From: Crossiella sp. SN42
GTDB lineage: Bacteria > Actinomycetota > Actinomycetes > Mycobacteriales > Pseudonocardiaceae
Reading direction: 5' to 3'
Length of the DNA: 45,662 nt
Assembly (NCBI RefSeq): GCF_023897065.1
Contig: NZ_JAMHIV010000053.1
Span: forward strand, 1-45,662
Shown here: one piece after another, positions 24,470 to 32,887 of the stretch
Layout of the letters: every line of letters starts with the position of its first letter
Numbering within the stretch: the stretch's first letter is position 1
Translations under genes and position numbers: made by a program
Notes under the pieces: model-generated
What the model was told of the DNA's origin: nothing
Seen by the model: the letters and a program-made list of their open reading frames with translations, nothing else
Database searches by the model: none

Positions 24470-25162
24470 ATGAAGAGCATTGTCCGCTGGGTCGTGGTGG
24501 CGGGAATCGGGTTCATCATGCTGATCGTGGGGATCAGCGAGATGAACGCGACCGAGGTCACCTGCGGCAGCAAGGTGATGAAGCCGGGTGACACCTGCAC
24601 CACCACCGCTCGCCGCAGCCGCACCACGACCACCAGGACCTACGCCGAGCAGCGGGACTCCGACCGCACCTTCGGCCTGGTGATGACCATCATCGGCCCG
24701 ATCCTGATCGTCGGCGGTGGCCTGATGACGCTGCTCGTGATCAACAAGAACAAGCGGCTCAAGGCCGAAGCGGCCGCCGGCGGCGCCTACCCGGCGCCCG
24801 GTCAGGGCGGGTTCCCGCCGCCGGACCAGCAGGGCTACCCGCAGCCCGGCTACCCGCCGCAGGGCTTCCCGCAGACCGGGGCCCAGCCGCAGCAGGGCTT
24901 CCCCCAGACCGGCCCGCAGCCGCAGCAGGGCTTTCCGCAGACCGGCCCGCAGCCGCAGCCCGGGTTCCAGCAGCCCGGCTACCCGCCGCAGCAGCCGCAG
25001 TGGGGCCAGCCCCAGCCCGGTTACCAGCCGCAGCCCGGCTTCCAGCCCCAGCCCGGCGGCTACCCGCCGCCCGGCCCGCAGGCGCCGCCCGCCTACCAGC
25101 AGCCGCAGCCCGGCCAGTACCCGCCCGGCTACCAGCCGCCCGCGCCGTACCAGTCCTCCTGA
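24470..25162 (+). CDS. Proline/glutamine-rich membrane protein
   Basis: 230 residues. Two transmembrane helices (about 5-24 and 68-92) flank a loop of about 43 residues with two cysteines (TCGSK and GDTCTT) that could form a disulfide outside. From residue 105 the cytoplasmic tail is almost only P, Q, G, Y and F with repeats such as [11 protein letters not shown] and [11 protein letters not shown]. Similar P/Q-rich tails are common in actinobacterial envelope and polar-growth proteins and may mediate phase-separated assemblies; that role is inferred. A TAGCCT at 24377-24382 gives a possible promoter with a leader of about 80 bases. Confidence 0.8.
   Translation: MKSIVRWVVVAGIGFIMLIVGISEMNATEVTCGSKVMKPGDTCTTTARRSRTTTTRTYAEQRDSDRTFGLVMTIIGPILIVGGGLMTLLVINKNKRLKAEAAAGGAYPAPGQGGFPPPDQQGYPQPGYPPQGFPQTGAQPQQGFPQTGPQPQQGFPQTGPQPQPGFQQPGYPPQQPQWGQPQPGYQPQPGFQPQPGGYPPPGPQAPPAYQQPQPGQYPPGYQPPAPYQSS
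24860..24958 (+). repeat. Three tandem 33-bp coding repeats
   Basis: Units at 24860-24892, 24893-24925 and 24926-24958 encode QGFPQTG(A/P)QPQ. Only a few bases differ, mostly at third positions, so the array is recent and may vary in copy number between strains. Confidence 0.9.
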
Positions 25163-25169
25163 ACAGCGC

Positions 25170-25206
25170 GAAGGCGCCGTTCCCCAGCCCGGGGAACGGC
25201 GCCTTC
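25170..25206. terminator. Bidirectional terminator hairpin
   Basis: GAAGGCGCCGTTCCCC (25170-25185) pairs perfectly with 25191-25206 around AGCCC, followed by GGCGTTTTC. It serves the proline-rich gene and the convergent acs gene. Confidence 0.9.
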
Positions 25207-25215
25207 GGCGTTTTC

Positions 25216-27207
25216 TCAGTCCTCGCTGGCCGAGCCCTTCTGCAGGCCCGCGCTGATCAGGTTCATCACCGTGGAGTCCGCCAGCGTGGTGACGTCGCCG
25301 ACCTGCCGGTTCTCCGCGACATCGCGCAGCAGTCGGCGCATGATCTTGCCGGAGCGGGTCTTGGGCAGCTCCGGCACGACCATGATCTGCCGCGGCTTGG
25401 CGATCGGGCCGATCTCCTTGGCCACGTGGTTGCGCAGCGCCTGCACGGCCTCGTCGCCACCGTCCACCGCGTCCCCGCGCAGGATCACGAAGGCCACGAT
25501 GCCCTGGCCGGTGGTCGGGTCGGTCGCGCCCACCACCGCGGCCTCGGCCACGGTCGGGTGCGAGACCAGCGCCGACTCCACCTCGGTGGTGGAGATGCGG
25601 TGGCCGGAGACGTTCATGACGTCGTCCACCCGGCCGAGCAGCCAGATCGCGCCGTCGGCGTCGTACTTGGCGCCGTCACCGGCGAAGTAGAAGCCCTGGG
25701 ACTCAAAGCGCGACCAGTAGGTCTCCCGGAAGCGCTGCTCGTCGCCCCAGATCCCGCGCAGCATGGACGGCCACGGCTGGTCCAGCACCAGGTAGCCGCC
25801 ACCGCCCTTGCCGACCTCCTCGCCCTGGTCGTCGACCACCTTCGCGCCGATGCCGGGCAGCGGGCCCATCGCCGAACCGGGCTTGGTGCTGGTCACCCCG
25901 GGCAGCGGGGAGATCATGATCGCGCCGGTCTCGGTCTGCCACCAGGTGTCCACGATCGGCGCCTTGTTGCCGCCGACGTGCTCCCGGTACCACATCCAGG
26001 CCTCGGGGTTGATCGGCTCGCCGACGCTGCCCAGCACGCGCAGCGAGGACAGGTCGTACTTGGCCGGGATGTCCGCGCCCCACTTCATGAAGGTGCGGAT
26101 CAGCGTCGGGGCGGTGTAGTAGATCGACACCCCGTACTTCTGCACGATCTCCCAGTGCCTGCCCTCGTGCGGGGTGTTCGGCGTGCCCTCGTAGACCACC
26201 TGGGTCGCGCGGTTGGCCAGCGGCCCGTAGACGATGTAGGAGTGCCCGGTCACCCAGCCGATGTCCGCGGTGCACCAGTAGACGTCGGTGTCCGGCTTGA
26301 GGTCGAAGACGTTGCGGTGGGTGTAGCTGGCCTGGGTGAGGTAGCCACCCGAGGTGTGCAGGATGCCCTTGGGCTTACCGGTGGTGCCCGAGGTGTAGAG
26401 GATGTAGAGCGGGTGCTCGGCGTCGAAGGCCTCCGCGGTGTGCTCGGTGGACTGGCTGTCCACCAGCTCGTGCCACCACAGGTCGCGGTCCTGCGTCCAG
26501 TCGATGTCCGAACCGGTGCGGCGCACCACCAGCACGTGCTCCACGCTGGGGTTGCTGGCCACCGCCTCGTCCACGGCCGGCTTGAGCGCGGCCGGGTTGC
26601 CCCGCCGGTACTGGCCGTCGGTGGTGATCACCAGGCGGGCCGAGGCGTCCTCGATCCGGGAGCGCAGCGCCTCGGCGGAGAAGCCGCCGAAGACCACGCT
26701 GTGGGTCAGGCCGAGGCGGGCGCAGGCGAGCATGGCGAAGATCGCCTCGGGCACCATCGGCATGTAGATGGCCACCCGGTCGCCGGCCACCAGGCCGAGC
26801 GAGGCCAGCGCGTTGGCCGCCTTGCTGACCTCGTCCTTGAGGTTGGCGTAGGTGATGGTGCGGGTGTCGCCGGGCTCGCCCTCCCAGTGGATGGCGACCT
26901 GCTCGCCGTGGCCGGACTCCACGTGCCGGTCCACGCAGTTGTAGGCGACGTTGAGCTTGCCGCCGGTGAACCACTGCGCGAACGGCGCGTTCGACCAGTC
27001 GAGGACCTGGGTGAACGGCGTGTGCCAGTGCAGCTGCTGGGCCTGCTCGGCCCAGAACGCCTCCCGGTCCGCCGCCGCCTGCTCGTACAGGGCGGGCGTG
27101 GCGTTGGCCTGGGCGGCGAACTCGTCGCTTGGCGGGAACGTCCTGCTTTCGGTGAGCAGGTTGTCCAAGGTGTTGCTCGATCCTGCGTCGCCGCTAGGCG
27201 GGGTCAT
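25216..27207 (-). CDS. acs: Acetyl-CoA synthetase (AMP-forming)
   Basis: 663 residues from the ATG at 27207, chosen because GGGAGGG lies 8 bases upstream; an in-frame ATG 21 codons earlier lacks a site. Converts acetate, ATP and CoA to acetyl-CoA via acetyl-AMP. Motifs are the P-loop [20 protein letters not shown], the acyl-adenylate core [16 protein letters not shown], the hinge aspartate in [15 protein letters not shown], and the C-terminal [13 protein letters not shown]. The lysine of that last motif is the known acetylation switch and catalytic residue. Adjacent to nhaA in the conserved actinobacterial order. A GTG-N8-CAC site about 50 bases upstream suggests Crp control. Confidence 0.96.
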   Translation of the reverse strand: MTPPSGDAGSSNTLDNLLTESRTFPPSDEFAAQANATPALYEQAAADREAFWAEQAQQLHWHTPFTQVLDWSNAPFAQWFTGGKLNVAYNCVDRHVESGHGEQVAIHWEGEPGDTRTITYANLKDEVSKAANALASLGLVAGDRVAIYMPMVPEAIFAMLACARLGLTHSVVFGGFSAEALRSRIEDASARLVITTDGQYRRGNPAALKPAVDEAVASNPSVEHVLVVRRTGSDIDWTQDRDLWWHELVDSQSTEHTAEAFDAEHPLYILYTSGTTGKPKGILHTSGGYLTQASYTHRNVFDLKPDTDVYWCTADIGWVTGHSYIVYGPLANRATQVVYEGTPNTPHEGRHWEIVQKYGVSIYYTAPTLIRTFMKWGADIPAKYDLSSLRVLGSVGEPINPEAWMWYREHVGGNKAPIVDTWWQTETGAIMISPLPGVTSTKPGSAMGPLPGIGAKVVDDQGEEVGKGGGGYLVLDQPWPSMLRGIWGDEQRFRETYWSRFESQGFYFAGDGAKYDADGAIWLLGRVDDVMNVSGHRISTTEVESALVSHPTVAEAAVVGATDPTTGQGIVAFVILRGDAVDGGDEAVQALRNHVAKEIGPIAKPRQIMVVPELPKTRSGKIMRRLLRDVAENRQVGDVTTLADSTVMNLISAGLQKGSASED

Positions 27208-27256
27208 CGCGTGCGCCCTCCCTGCATCGTCGGTGCTGGCTGCGGGGCAAACGGTA

Positions 27257-27270
27257 GTGTCCGCCGTCAC
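27257..27270. promoter_or_regulatory. Candidate Crp binding site upstream of acs
   Basis: GTG-TCCGCCGT-CAC fits the GTG-N8-CAC core of actinobacterial Crp sites. The right half TCAC is exact; the left half is GTGT instead of GTGA. It lies 50 bases before the acs start. Confidence 0.35.
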
Positions 27271-27319
27271 CCGCGAGTAGCCCTGCCCCTAAAAAGGTTT
27301 AGACCACTCCAGCCATGCT

Positions 27320-27333
27320 CACTCAAAAGAGTG
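27320..27333 (-). terminator. Weak hairpin after the GNAT gene
   Basis: CACTC-AAAA-GAGTG, a 5-bp stem with 4-base loop, lies 6 bases beyond the GNAT stop. On the minus strand the loop reads TTTT. A larger pairing CCACTC (27304-27309) with GAGTGG (27329-27334) is an alternative. Confidence 0.3.
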
Positions 27334-27338
27334 GCTAG

Positions 27339-27953
27339 TCAGACGGGTGCTGGGGCGTCCGCGAGCCGCTTGCGCAACGCCGCCCGCGCGTCCGGCCACT
27401 CTCCGGCGAGCATCGAGTACTGCACGGTGTCGCGCAAGGTCCCGTCCGGCCGGATCCGATGCTGGCGGAGCAGGCCCTCCCGTTGCGCGCCAAGGCGTTC
27501 GATCGCGCGCTGGGAGCGCTCGTTGCGCACGTCGGTGTGCCACACCACCCGCAACGCGGCCAGCTGCTCGAAGGCCCGGCCCAGCAGCAGCAGCTTGGCC
27601 TCGGTGTTCAGCGCGGTGCGCTGGAACTCCGTGCCGATCCAGGTGTGCCCGATGGCCAGCGCCCGGTGCGCGGGGGTGATCTCGTAGTAGGAGGTGACCC
27701 CGGCGACCCGGCCGGTGGGCAGCGCGATCTGCGCGTAGACCAGGCGGTCGCCGTCGGCCTGGGCGGCCAGGTGGCTTTCGATGTAGGCGGTGGTGGCGGC
27801 CAGGTCGCTGGGCCAGCGCGCGGACAGGTGCGTCCACACCGAGGGGCCGCGGCCCGCGGCGTGCAGGCCGGGCGCGTGCTCCAGGGTCAGCGGTTCCAGG
27901 CGCACGTGGTTGCCGGTCAGGGTCGGTTGGCGCCACCAGTCGATGTTGTCCAC
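27339..27953 (-). CDS. GNAT-family N-acetyltransferase (RimJ/RimL-like)
   Basis: 204 residues. The acetyl-CoA fold covers most of the protein: VRLEPLTLEHAPGLHAAG at the start, VAGVTSYYEITPAHRALAIG, then GHTWIGTEFQRTALNTEAK, and WHTDVRNERSQRAIERLGAQ with the helix that follows the pyrophosphate loop. RimJ/RimL-like enzymes acetylate protein N-termini or small amines; the substrate is unknown. The GTG at 27953 is preceded by TACCGT-CGATCAC, a leaderless context. Divergent from the Fic-like gene. Confidence 0.88.
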   Translation of the reverse strand: MDNIDWWRQPTLTGNHVRLEPLTLEHAPGLHAAGRGPSVWTHLSARWPSDLAATTAYIESHLAAQADGDRLVYAQIALPTGRVAGVTSYYEITPAHRALAIGHTWIGTEFQRTALNTEAKLLLLGRAFEQLAALRVVWHTDVRNERSQRAIERLGAQREGLLRQHRIRPDGTLRDTVQYSMLAGEWPDARAALRKRLADAPAPV

Positions 27954-27960
27954 GTGATCG

Positions 27961-28049
27961 ACGGTAGGAGCCCGCAGTGGCCTGCAAAACGGCCACCAGG
28001 AAGCGATTCTGGCAGGCCAATTCGAGTTGTCGGCTCAGCCGGGTACGCT
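27961..28049. promoter_or_regulatory. Divergent -10 elements for the GNAT and Fic-like genes
   Basis: Minus strand: TACCGT (27961-27966), CGATCAC, GTG at 27953. Plus strand: TACGCT (28044-28049), 8 bases, GTG at 28058. Both predict leaderless mRNAs. Confidence 0.45.
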
Positions 28050-28057
28050 CCGCCGTC

Positions 28058-28813
28058 GTGAGTCCGCTCGCCACCGATCCGTTGCGTCCACTGCTCGAAC
28101 TGCCCGGCGTGGCCGAGGCGGTGGAGTCGTCGCGGTTCGCCATCGCCGAGGTGCACCGGCACCCGGCCAACCGGCGTGGCTGGCCCACCACGGCCGCCGA
28201 GGCCTCCGTGCGCGCGGCCAGGGCCTCGGCCGTGCTGGACGGCGGCAGCGCGGAGATCCCGGCCGCGGGCGAGGTGAGCGATCCGGTGCTGGCCGGTTCG
28301 CTGCGGGTGGCCGAGTCCGTCGGCCTGCTGCTGACCACCTGGCAGCGCGCCCCGCTGCAGGCGCTGGCCCGGATGCACGTGCTGGCCGCCACCGACCTGG
28401 TGCCGGGCTCCGACCCGGAGCTGCTCGGCCGCCCCACCGCCGACCCCGCGGTCACCGCCCGGCTGGACCTGCTGGCCCAGCTGGTGGCGGGAGGCAGCAA
28501 GGTGCCCGGCCCGGTGGTCGCCGCGGTGGTGCACGGCGAGCTGCTCACCCTGGTGCCCTTCGCCGAGGCCAACGGCGTGATCGCGCGCGCGGCCGCCCGG
28601 CTCACCTGCATCGCCACCGGCCTGGACATGAAGGGCCTCGGCGTGCCCGAGGTGTCCTGGATGCGGCACCAGGAGGCCTACCTGGCCGCCGCCCGCGGTT
28701 TCGCCTCCGGCGAGCCGGACGGGGTCGCGGCCTGGATCGTGCACTGCTGCCAGGCCCTGGAGGCCGGCGCCAGGGAAGCCACCTCGATCGCCGAGGCGGC
28801 CGCGGCTAACTAA
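28058..28813 (+). CDS. Fic-like protein with degenerate active-site motif
   Basis: 251 residues from the GTG at 28058. The segment HGELLTLVPFAEANGVIAR (159-177) aligns with the Fic core HxxFExIHPFxxGNGRxxR, keeping P167, F168, E170, N172, G173 and R177 but replacing the catalytic histidine by Val166, the glycine by Ala171 and the first arginine by Val174. Residues 55-63 (ARASAVLDG) resemble the Fic inhibitory helix (SSxIEG). So it probably keeps the Fido fold but not AMP transfer. It may be an inactive partner, a binding protein, or an enzyme with different chemistry. Similar proteins are sometimes annotated 'oxidoreductase' without evidence. Convergent with murQ, with 15 bases between. Confidence 0.65.
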   Translation: MSPLATDPLRPLLELPGVAEAVESSRFAIAEVHRHPANRRGWPTTAAEASVRAARASAVLDGGSAEIPAAGEVSDPVLAGSLRVAESVGLLLTTWQRAPLQALARMHVLAATDLVPGSDPELLGRPTADPAVTARLDLLAQLVAGGSKVPGPVVAAVVHGELLTLVPFAEANGVIARAAARLTCIATGLDMKGLGVPEVSWMRHQEAYLAAARGFASGEPDGVAAWIVHCCQALEAGAREATSIAEAAAAN

Positions 28814-28828
28814 GCCGCGGCCCCGGCG

Positions 28829-29761
28829 TTACGCGGTGGCCGCTCGCAGGCTGTCCAGCGCGTGCCGGACGTGCCCGCTGCTGGCCCGCAGCGCCTGGTT
28901 GGCCGCCGCGGTGTCCACCCCGGAGAGCAGGCACACCAGCGCGGTCTTCACCTCGCCGTCAGCGGCCAGCAGCGCCGCCGAACAGGTCTTCTCGTCCAGC
29001 CCGGTCGCCTCGCCGAGGATGACCAGCGAACGGCCGCGCAGCTTGGCGTTGGTGGCCTTCATGCTGACCATCAGGTTCGAGTAGGTCCGGCCCAGCCGCA
29101 CCATCACCGCGGTGGAGAAGGCGGTCAGCACCAGCTTCTGCGCGGTGCCCGCCTTCATCCTGGTGGAGCCCGCGATGGCCTCCGGCCCGGTGTCCACGGC
29201 CAGCCGCACGTCCACGTCCACCCCAGCGATCGCCGCGGGGTTGGCCGAGACCAGCCCGGTGCGGGCGCCCAGCCGCCGGGCCGCGGCCAGTGCGGAGAGC
29301 ACGAACGGGGTGCGGCCGGAGGCGGCCAGGCCGAGCACGAAGTCCTTGGGGGAGGCGTGTTCCTCGATCACCGCGGCCCCGGCCGCCACGTTGTCCTCGG
29401 CGTCCTCCACCGCCTGCCGCAGCGCGGCCGCGCCGCCGGCGTGGTGGGCCATGAACCAGTCCGGCGGGGTGCTGAAGGTGGGCACCAGCTCGGCCGCGTC
29501 CAGCGTGGCCAGCCTGCCCGAGGTGCCCGCGCCCACGTAGTGCACGCGGCCGCCCGAGCGCAGCGCCTCCACCGCGAAGTCCACCGCCCTGGCCAGCTCC
29601 GGCAGCACCTCCGCGACCGCGCCGGGCACCAGCTGGTCCTCGGCGTTGATCATGCGCAGCACGTCCACCGTGGGCAGCTGGTCGAGTTCGAGCGTGCGGG
29701 GGTTGCGGCGCTCCGTTGGCGAGTCCACCCGGACCGAGGGGCGCGGCTTGGGAAAGCTCAT
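28829..29761 (-). CDS. murQ: N-acetylmuramic acid 6-phosphate etherase
   Basis: 310 residues. Cleaves the lactyl ether of MurNAc-6-phosphate to GlcNAc-6-phosphate and D-lactate, the committing cytoplasmic step of MurNAc recycling. SIS-fold motifs are VHYVGAGTSGRLATLDAAEL (with the first catalytic Glu), VEDAEDNVAAG (second catalytic Glu region), GLAASGRTPFVLSAL and GSTRMKAGTAQKLVLTAF. The C-terminal helical segment contacts the partner in the dimer. Full length. Start overlaps the murR stop by 4 bases, so both are made from one mRNA. The C-terminal TAANQALRASSGHVRHAL is typical. Confidence 0.96.
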   Translation of the reverse strand: MSFPKPRPSVRVDSPTERRNPRTLELDQLPTVDVLRMINAEDQLVPGAVAEVLPELARAVDFAVEALRSGGRVHYVGAGTSGRLATLDAAELVPTFSTPPDWFMAHHAGGAAALRQAVEDAEDNVAAGAAVIEEHASPKDFVLGLAASGRTPFVLSALAAARRLGARTGLVSANPAAIAGVDVDVRLAVDTGPEAIAGSTRMKAGTAQKLVLTAFSTAVMVRLGRTYSNLMVSMKATNAKLRGRSLVILGEATGLDEKTCSAALLAADGEVKTALVCLLSGVDTAAANQALRASSGHVRHALDSLRAATA

Positions 29762-30693
29762 TTGCCGGTCTCCCGCTGACGGCGCCTGCCGTCGGGGCGC
29801 GGCCCGAGCCGGTGACCGCTGACCGCCTCGAAGGTGACCTCCAGGGCCGCCGTGGCCGACTCGTGGTGGCGCTGGGCCACCCCGACGAACAGGCAGTCGA
29901 TCACGGTGAGCTGGGCGATCCGGCTCGCGGTCGCCCCGGAGCGGAAGGTGGTCTCCCTGGCCGCGGTGGTCAGCACGTAGTCGGCGACCTCGGCGATCGG
30001 CGAGCGCGGGAAGTTGGTCAGCGCGACCGTGGTCGCGCCCCGGCCCCTGGCCACCCGCAGCGCCTCCACGGTGTCCGCGGTGGCTCCGCTGTGCGAGATG
30101 CCCACCGCGACATCGCCCTTGGACAGCACCGCGGCCGAGGTCAGCGCTATGTGCGTGTCGCTCCAGGCGAAGCTGATCCGGCCGATCCGGTGCAGCTTCT
30201 GCTGCAGGTCCATCGCGACGAAGGCGCTGGCGCCCACGCCGTAGACGTCCACCCGGCCCGCCGCTGACATCGCCTCCACGACCTTCTCCAGCTCGACCAC
30301 GTCCAGCTGGTCCGCGGTCTCCTCGACCGCGCGGGCGTCGGCGAAGGAGACCTTGCTGACCACCTGGCGCAGGTCGTCGCCCTGGCCGATGTCGCTGCCG
30401 AGGTCCCGGTCGGCACGGGCCGCGGTGCGCGCGGTGTCCGCGGCCAGCGCTATGCGCAGGTCCGGGTAGCCGCCGACGCCGATGGCCTTGCAGAAGCGGG
30501 TGACGGTGGTCTCGCTGGTGCCCGCGGCCTCAGCGACCTCCGTGATGGAGCGGTGCGCGACCACGGCGGGGTCGCCGAGCACCACCTGGGCCACTCGCTG
30601 CTCGGCCCGTGCGAGTCCCGGGAACAGGGAGCGGATCCGTACCAACGGACTCGCGTCAGCGATGTCCGGGGCCGAGCCAAGAGAAGAGGCCAT
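29758..30693 (-). CDS. murR: RpiR/MurR-family transcription regulator
   Basis: 311 residues. The N-terminal HTH_6 domain (about 15-90) contains ITEVAEAAGTSETTVTRFCK and AIGVGGYPDLRIAL. The C-terminal SIS domain (about 130-260) has DVYGVGASAFVAMDLQQKL and VAVGISHSGATADTVEALRVA, which bind a phosphosugar. In other bacteria MurR represses muropeptide genes and is released by MurNAc-6-phosphate. Coupled to murQ by a 4-base overlap. The -10 TAAGTT (30700-30705, minus strand) ends 6 bases before the ATG and overlaps a candidate MurR box, which would allow autoregulation. Confidence 0.92.
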   Translation of the reverse strand: MASSLGSAPDIADASPLVRIRSLFPGLARAEQRVAQVVLGDPAVVAHRSITEVAEAAGTSETTVTRFCKAIGVGGYPDLRIALAADTARTAARADRDLGSDIGQGDDLRQVVSKVSFADARAVEETADQLDVVELEKVVEAMSAAGRVDVYGVGASAFVAMDLQQKLHRIGRISFAWSDTHIALTSAAVLSKGDVAVGISHSGATADTVEALRVARGRGATTVALTNFPRSPIAEVADYVLTTAARETTFRSGATASRIAQLTVIDCLFVGVAQRHHESATAALEVTFEAVSGHRLGPRPDGRRRQRETGK

Positions 30694-30696
30694 GTC

Positions 30697-30710
30697 GGAA
30701 ACTTACTAAC
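30697..30710. promoter_or_regulatory. murR -10 region overlapping candidate MurR box C
   Basis: Plus strand GGAAACTTACTAAC preceded by TC. It contains the shared TCGGAAACT core and, on the minus strand, the -10 hexamer TAAGTT 6 bases from the murR ATG. A small palindrome CTAAC-A-GTTAG (30706-30716) adjoins it. Confidence 0.5.
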
Positions 30711-30795
30711 AGTTAGGCGGAGAATCAACAGGTCATCTGGTGTCTTCCTGCCGTCTCAACCCACTGTAACCCCGTTACTGGCGGATGTTGAGGAA

Positions 30796-30818
30796 GAACT
30801 TTCGGTAACTGAAAAAGG
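30796..30818. promoter_or_regulatory. Candidate MurR box A
   Basis: GAACTTTCGGTAACT followed by GAAAAAGG, an imperfect inverted repeat (TTTC with GAAA). Shares the T(C/G)GG(A/T)AACT core with boxes at murR and before nagZ, and the adjoining AAAAAGG also occurs at the nagZ site. Confidence 0.45.
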
Positions 30819-31138
30819 GCAAAATGTCACCGATGTCCTTCGATCGAACGACATCGCGGATTCATGTTCAGCCGCAGGTCAGGGCCGCTGGCCGGGACAT
30901 GGAATGTCAGATCTACCTTAAGTCTGCCAAGATCATCGGCTTGGTGCACACAATGCCCCGCCGGACTCCGTTCGGAGTAGTCGGCCAGCCGGATTAGGCC
31001 GTTCGTGACTCCGAATCGTTACGCCCCGGTGTCACCCCCGGGACCAGGGGTTGACGTGCCCGAACCCGTTCCGACACCGGTACGTGTTGTGCCCGGTGCG
31101 GACGGGTCCTGGAGAGTGGTGAGTGCTTCACCACATCG
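30819..31138. other. Intergenic region between the hydrolase gene and murR
   Basis: 320 bases without a recognisable gene and with lower G+C near murR. It holds the end of the hydrolase operon. GTGGTGA-GTGCT-TCACCAC (31116-31134) is a 7-bp hairpin directly after the hydrolase stop and may be its terminator. ACTCCG-TT-CGGAGT near 30970 is a short palindrome. Confidence 0.4.
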
Positions 31139-32878
31139 TCATCGGCTGACCGCGGTCCAGCCTCGCGCGGAGAGCTGTTCGGGGTGCCGTTCGCCGTCCA
31201 GCAGCAGGCCCCGGTGGTCGCTGACCCGGATGCCGTCCAGGAACACGCCCCGGCCGGTGTACTGCTTGTCGCTGGCGTAGCGCCAGCGCAGGGTCACCGA
31301 GGCGGCCTCGGGCAGCGTGGCGGAAACCCGCCACCAGGACCGGTGGCCCGAACCGGCCAGCGCGGTCACCGCCCCCTCCGGCGCGCCGGGACCGCTCGCG
31401 GTCAGGCTCAGCGGCTGCCAGCTCGCCCCGCCGTCCACGCTGGCCTCCACGGTCAGCTTGTCAGTGGCCTCGGTGTCGACGAACGCGCTGAAGCCCAGCC
31501 GGGCCGGGCCGCGCTGGTAGAGCGCCGGGCCGCGCAGCTCGGCGGACTGCTCCTCGTTGACTGCGGTGAACCAGGCCTCCGCGCCGTGTCTCGGCTTGAC
31601 CGCCAGCGACTGGGCGAAGCCCTGGGCCAGCGCGCGGCGGGCCGGGTTGTTCGAACCCCAGGCCCGGGAGGGGTGCACCCGGTTGGACAGCAGCACCGCC
31701 ACCGACCGGGACACCGGGTCGATGACCAGCGAGGTGCCGGTGAACCCGGTGTGCCCCGCGGTGCGCGGGCTGGACAGGCCCTCCATGTACCAGCGCTGGT
31801 CCAGCTCGAAGCCCAGGCCGTGCGCGTTGTCCGGGAAGCCGGTGTTGTGGTTGGTCATCATCTGCCGCAGCGTGCGCTCGCGCAGGATCCGGTGCCCCCG
31901 GTAGGTCCCGCCGTTGAGGATGGCCTGGCCGAGCACCGCGAGGTCGTCGGCGGTGCCGAACACCCCGGCGTGCCCGGCGACCCCGCCGAGGGACCAGGCG
32001 TTCTCGTCGTGCACCTCACCGCGCACCAGGCCGCGGGCCGGCACGGTCATGAACTCCGTGGCCGCGGTGCGCTCCTTGGCCGCCGGGTTGTAGCCGGTGT
32101 CCCGCATGCCCAGCGGCCCGGTGATCCCCTTGTGCACCAGCACATCGAGGGGGTCGCCGGTGACCTTCTCCACCAGCACGCCGAGGGCGATCAGGTTCAG
32201 GTCGGAGTAGATGTAGGCCTTGCCGGGCGGCTGCTGGAGCTTCGCGGTGAGCGCGCCCAGGATCCGGCTGGGCTTGTCCGGGTGGTCCCGCCACAGCGGC
32301 AGGAACGGCGGCAGCCCCGAGGTGTGCGTGAGCAGCTGCTCGACCGTGATCGCGGCCTTGCCGTTGGCCGCGAACTCGGGCAGGTAGCTGGCCACCGTGC
32401 GGGAGAGGTCCACCCGGCCGGCCTCGACCTGCTGCATCACCACGATCGAGGTGAACAGCTTGGAGATCGAGGCCAGGTCGAAGATCGTGTCGGTGCGCAT
32501 CGGCGCCTGCTGCTCGGGCGGCAGCTCGGTCCCGGCGGCGTCGGCGTAGCGCAGCGCCTGGCCGGTGGCGGTCCTGGTGACGATCCGCCCGTCGTGCACC
32601 AGCAGCGTCACCGCGCCCGCGAACAGCGGTTTCGCCGCGCCCTGCGGCTGCGTCCAGCCCCTGATCTTGGCCAGCGCGGCGTTGATCGGCGCCGGGTCCA
32701 GCCCCGCGCGCTCCGGGGCAGACTCGCGCAGGGTGGTCCAGGCGGGCGCGAAGCCCGGGTGCGGGCGGTCGAAGCGGCCGGACACCCCGCCACTGTCGCC
32801 CACCGGCCCGGCCGAGGCCGGTAGACCCGCGGTGAGCAGCGCGAGCAACAGCGCGGGCACGATCATCCGGCGACGCAT
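31139..32878 (-). CDS. Secreted serine hydrolase of beta-lactamase fold (AmiE/YbbE-like) with C-terminal beta domain
   Basis: 579 residues. Sec signal peptide (1-23, cleavage near ASA-G). The beta-lactamase/PBP4* domain (about 50-430) has SISK (Ser137/Lys140), YSD in AYIYSDLNLIALG, and HTG in TAGHTGFTGTSLVID. A beta-rich region of about 145 residues follows (FVDTEATDKLTVEASVDGGA, WRVSATLPEAASVTLRWRYA), likely for binding sugar or cell wall. In Bacillus, YbbE (AmiE) of this fold lies with nagZ and namZ and removes the peptide from MurNAc; position here argues for the same. A penicillin-binding or esterase role cannot be excluded. GGGAG precedes the ATG; 9 bases separate it from namZ. Confidence 0.85.
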   Translation of the reverse strand: MRRRMIVPALLLALLTAGLPASAGPVGDSGGVSGRFDRPHPGFAPAWTTLRESAPERAGLDPAPINAALAKIRGWTQPQGAAKPLFAGAVTLLVHDGRIVTRTATGQALRYADAAGTELPPEQQAPMRTDTIFDLASISKLFTSIVVMQQVEAGRVDLSRTVASYLPEFAANGKAAITVEQLLTHTSGLPPFLPLWRDHPDKPSRILGALTAKLQQPPGKAYIYSDLNLIALGVLVEKVTGDPLDVLVHKGITGPLGMRDTGYNPAAKERTAATEFMTVPARGLVRGEVHDENAWSLGGVAGHAGVFGTADDLAVLGQAILNGGTYRGHRILRERTLRQMMTNHNTGFPDNAHGLGFELDQRWYMEGLSSPRTAGHTGFTGTSLVIDPVSRSVAVLLSNRVHPSRAWGSNNPARRALAQGFAQSLAVKPRHGAEAWFTAVNEEQSAELRGPALYQRGPARLGFSAFVDTEATDKLTVEASVDGGASWQPLSLTASGPGAPEGAVTALAGSGHRSWWRVSATLPEAASVTLRWRYASDKQYTGRGVFLDGIRVSDHRGLLLDGERHPEQLSARGWTAVSR

Positions 32879-32887
32879 GGATCTCCC

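Noticed and set aside
24391-24591. Short plus-strand frame before the proline-rich gene
   Set aside because: It overlaps the real gene, which has two membrane helices and a normal start; the short frame has no recognisable features.
24860-24958. Possible CRISPR-like array from three 33-bp units
   Set aside because: The units are directly adjacent with no spacers and encode an in-frame peptide repeat.
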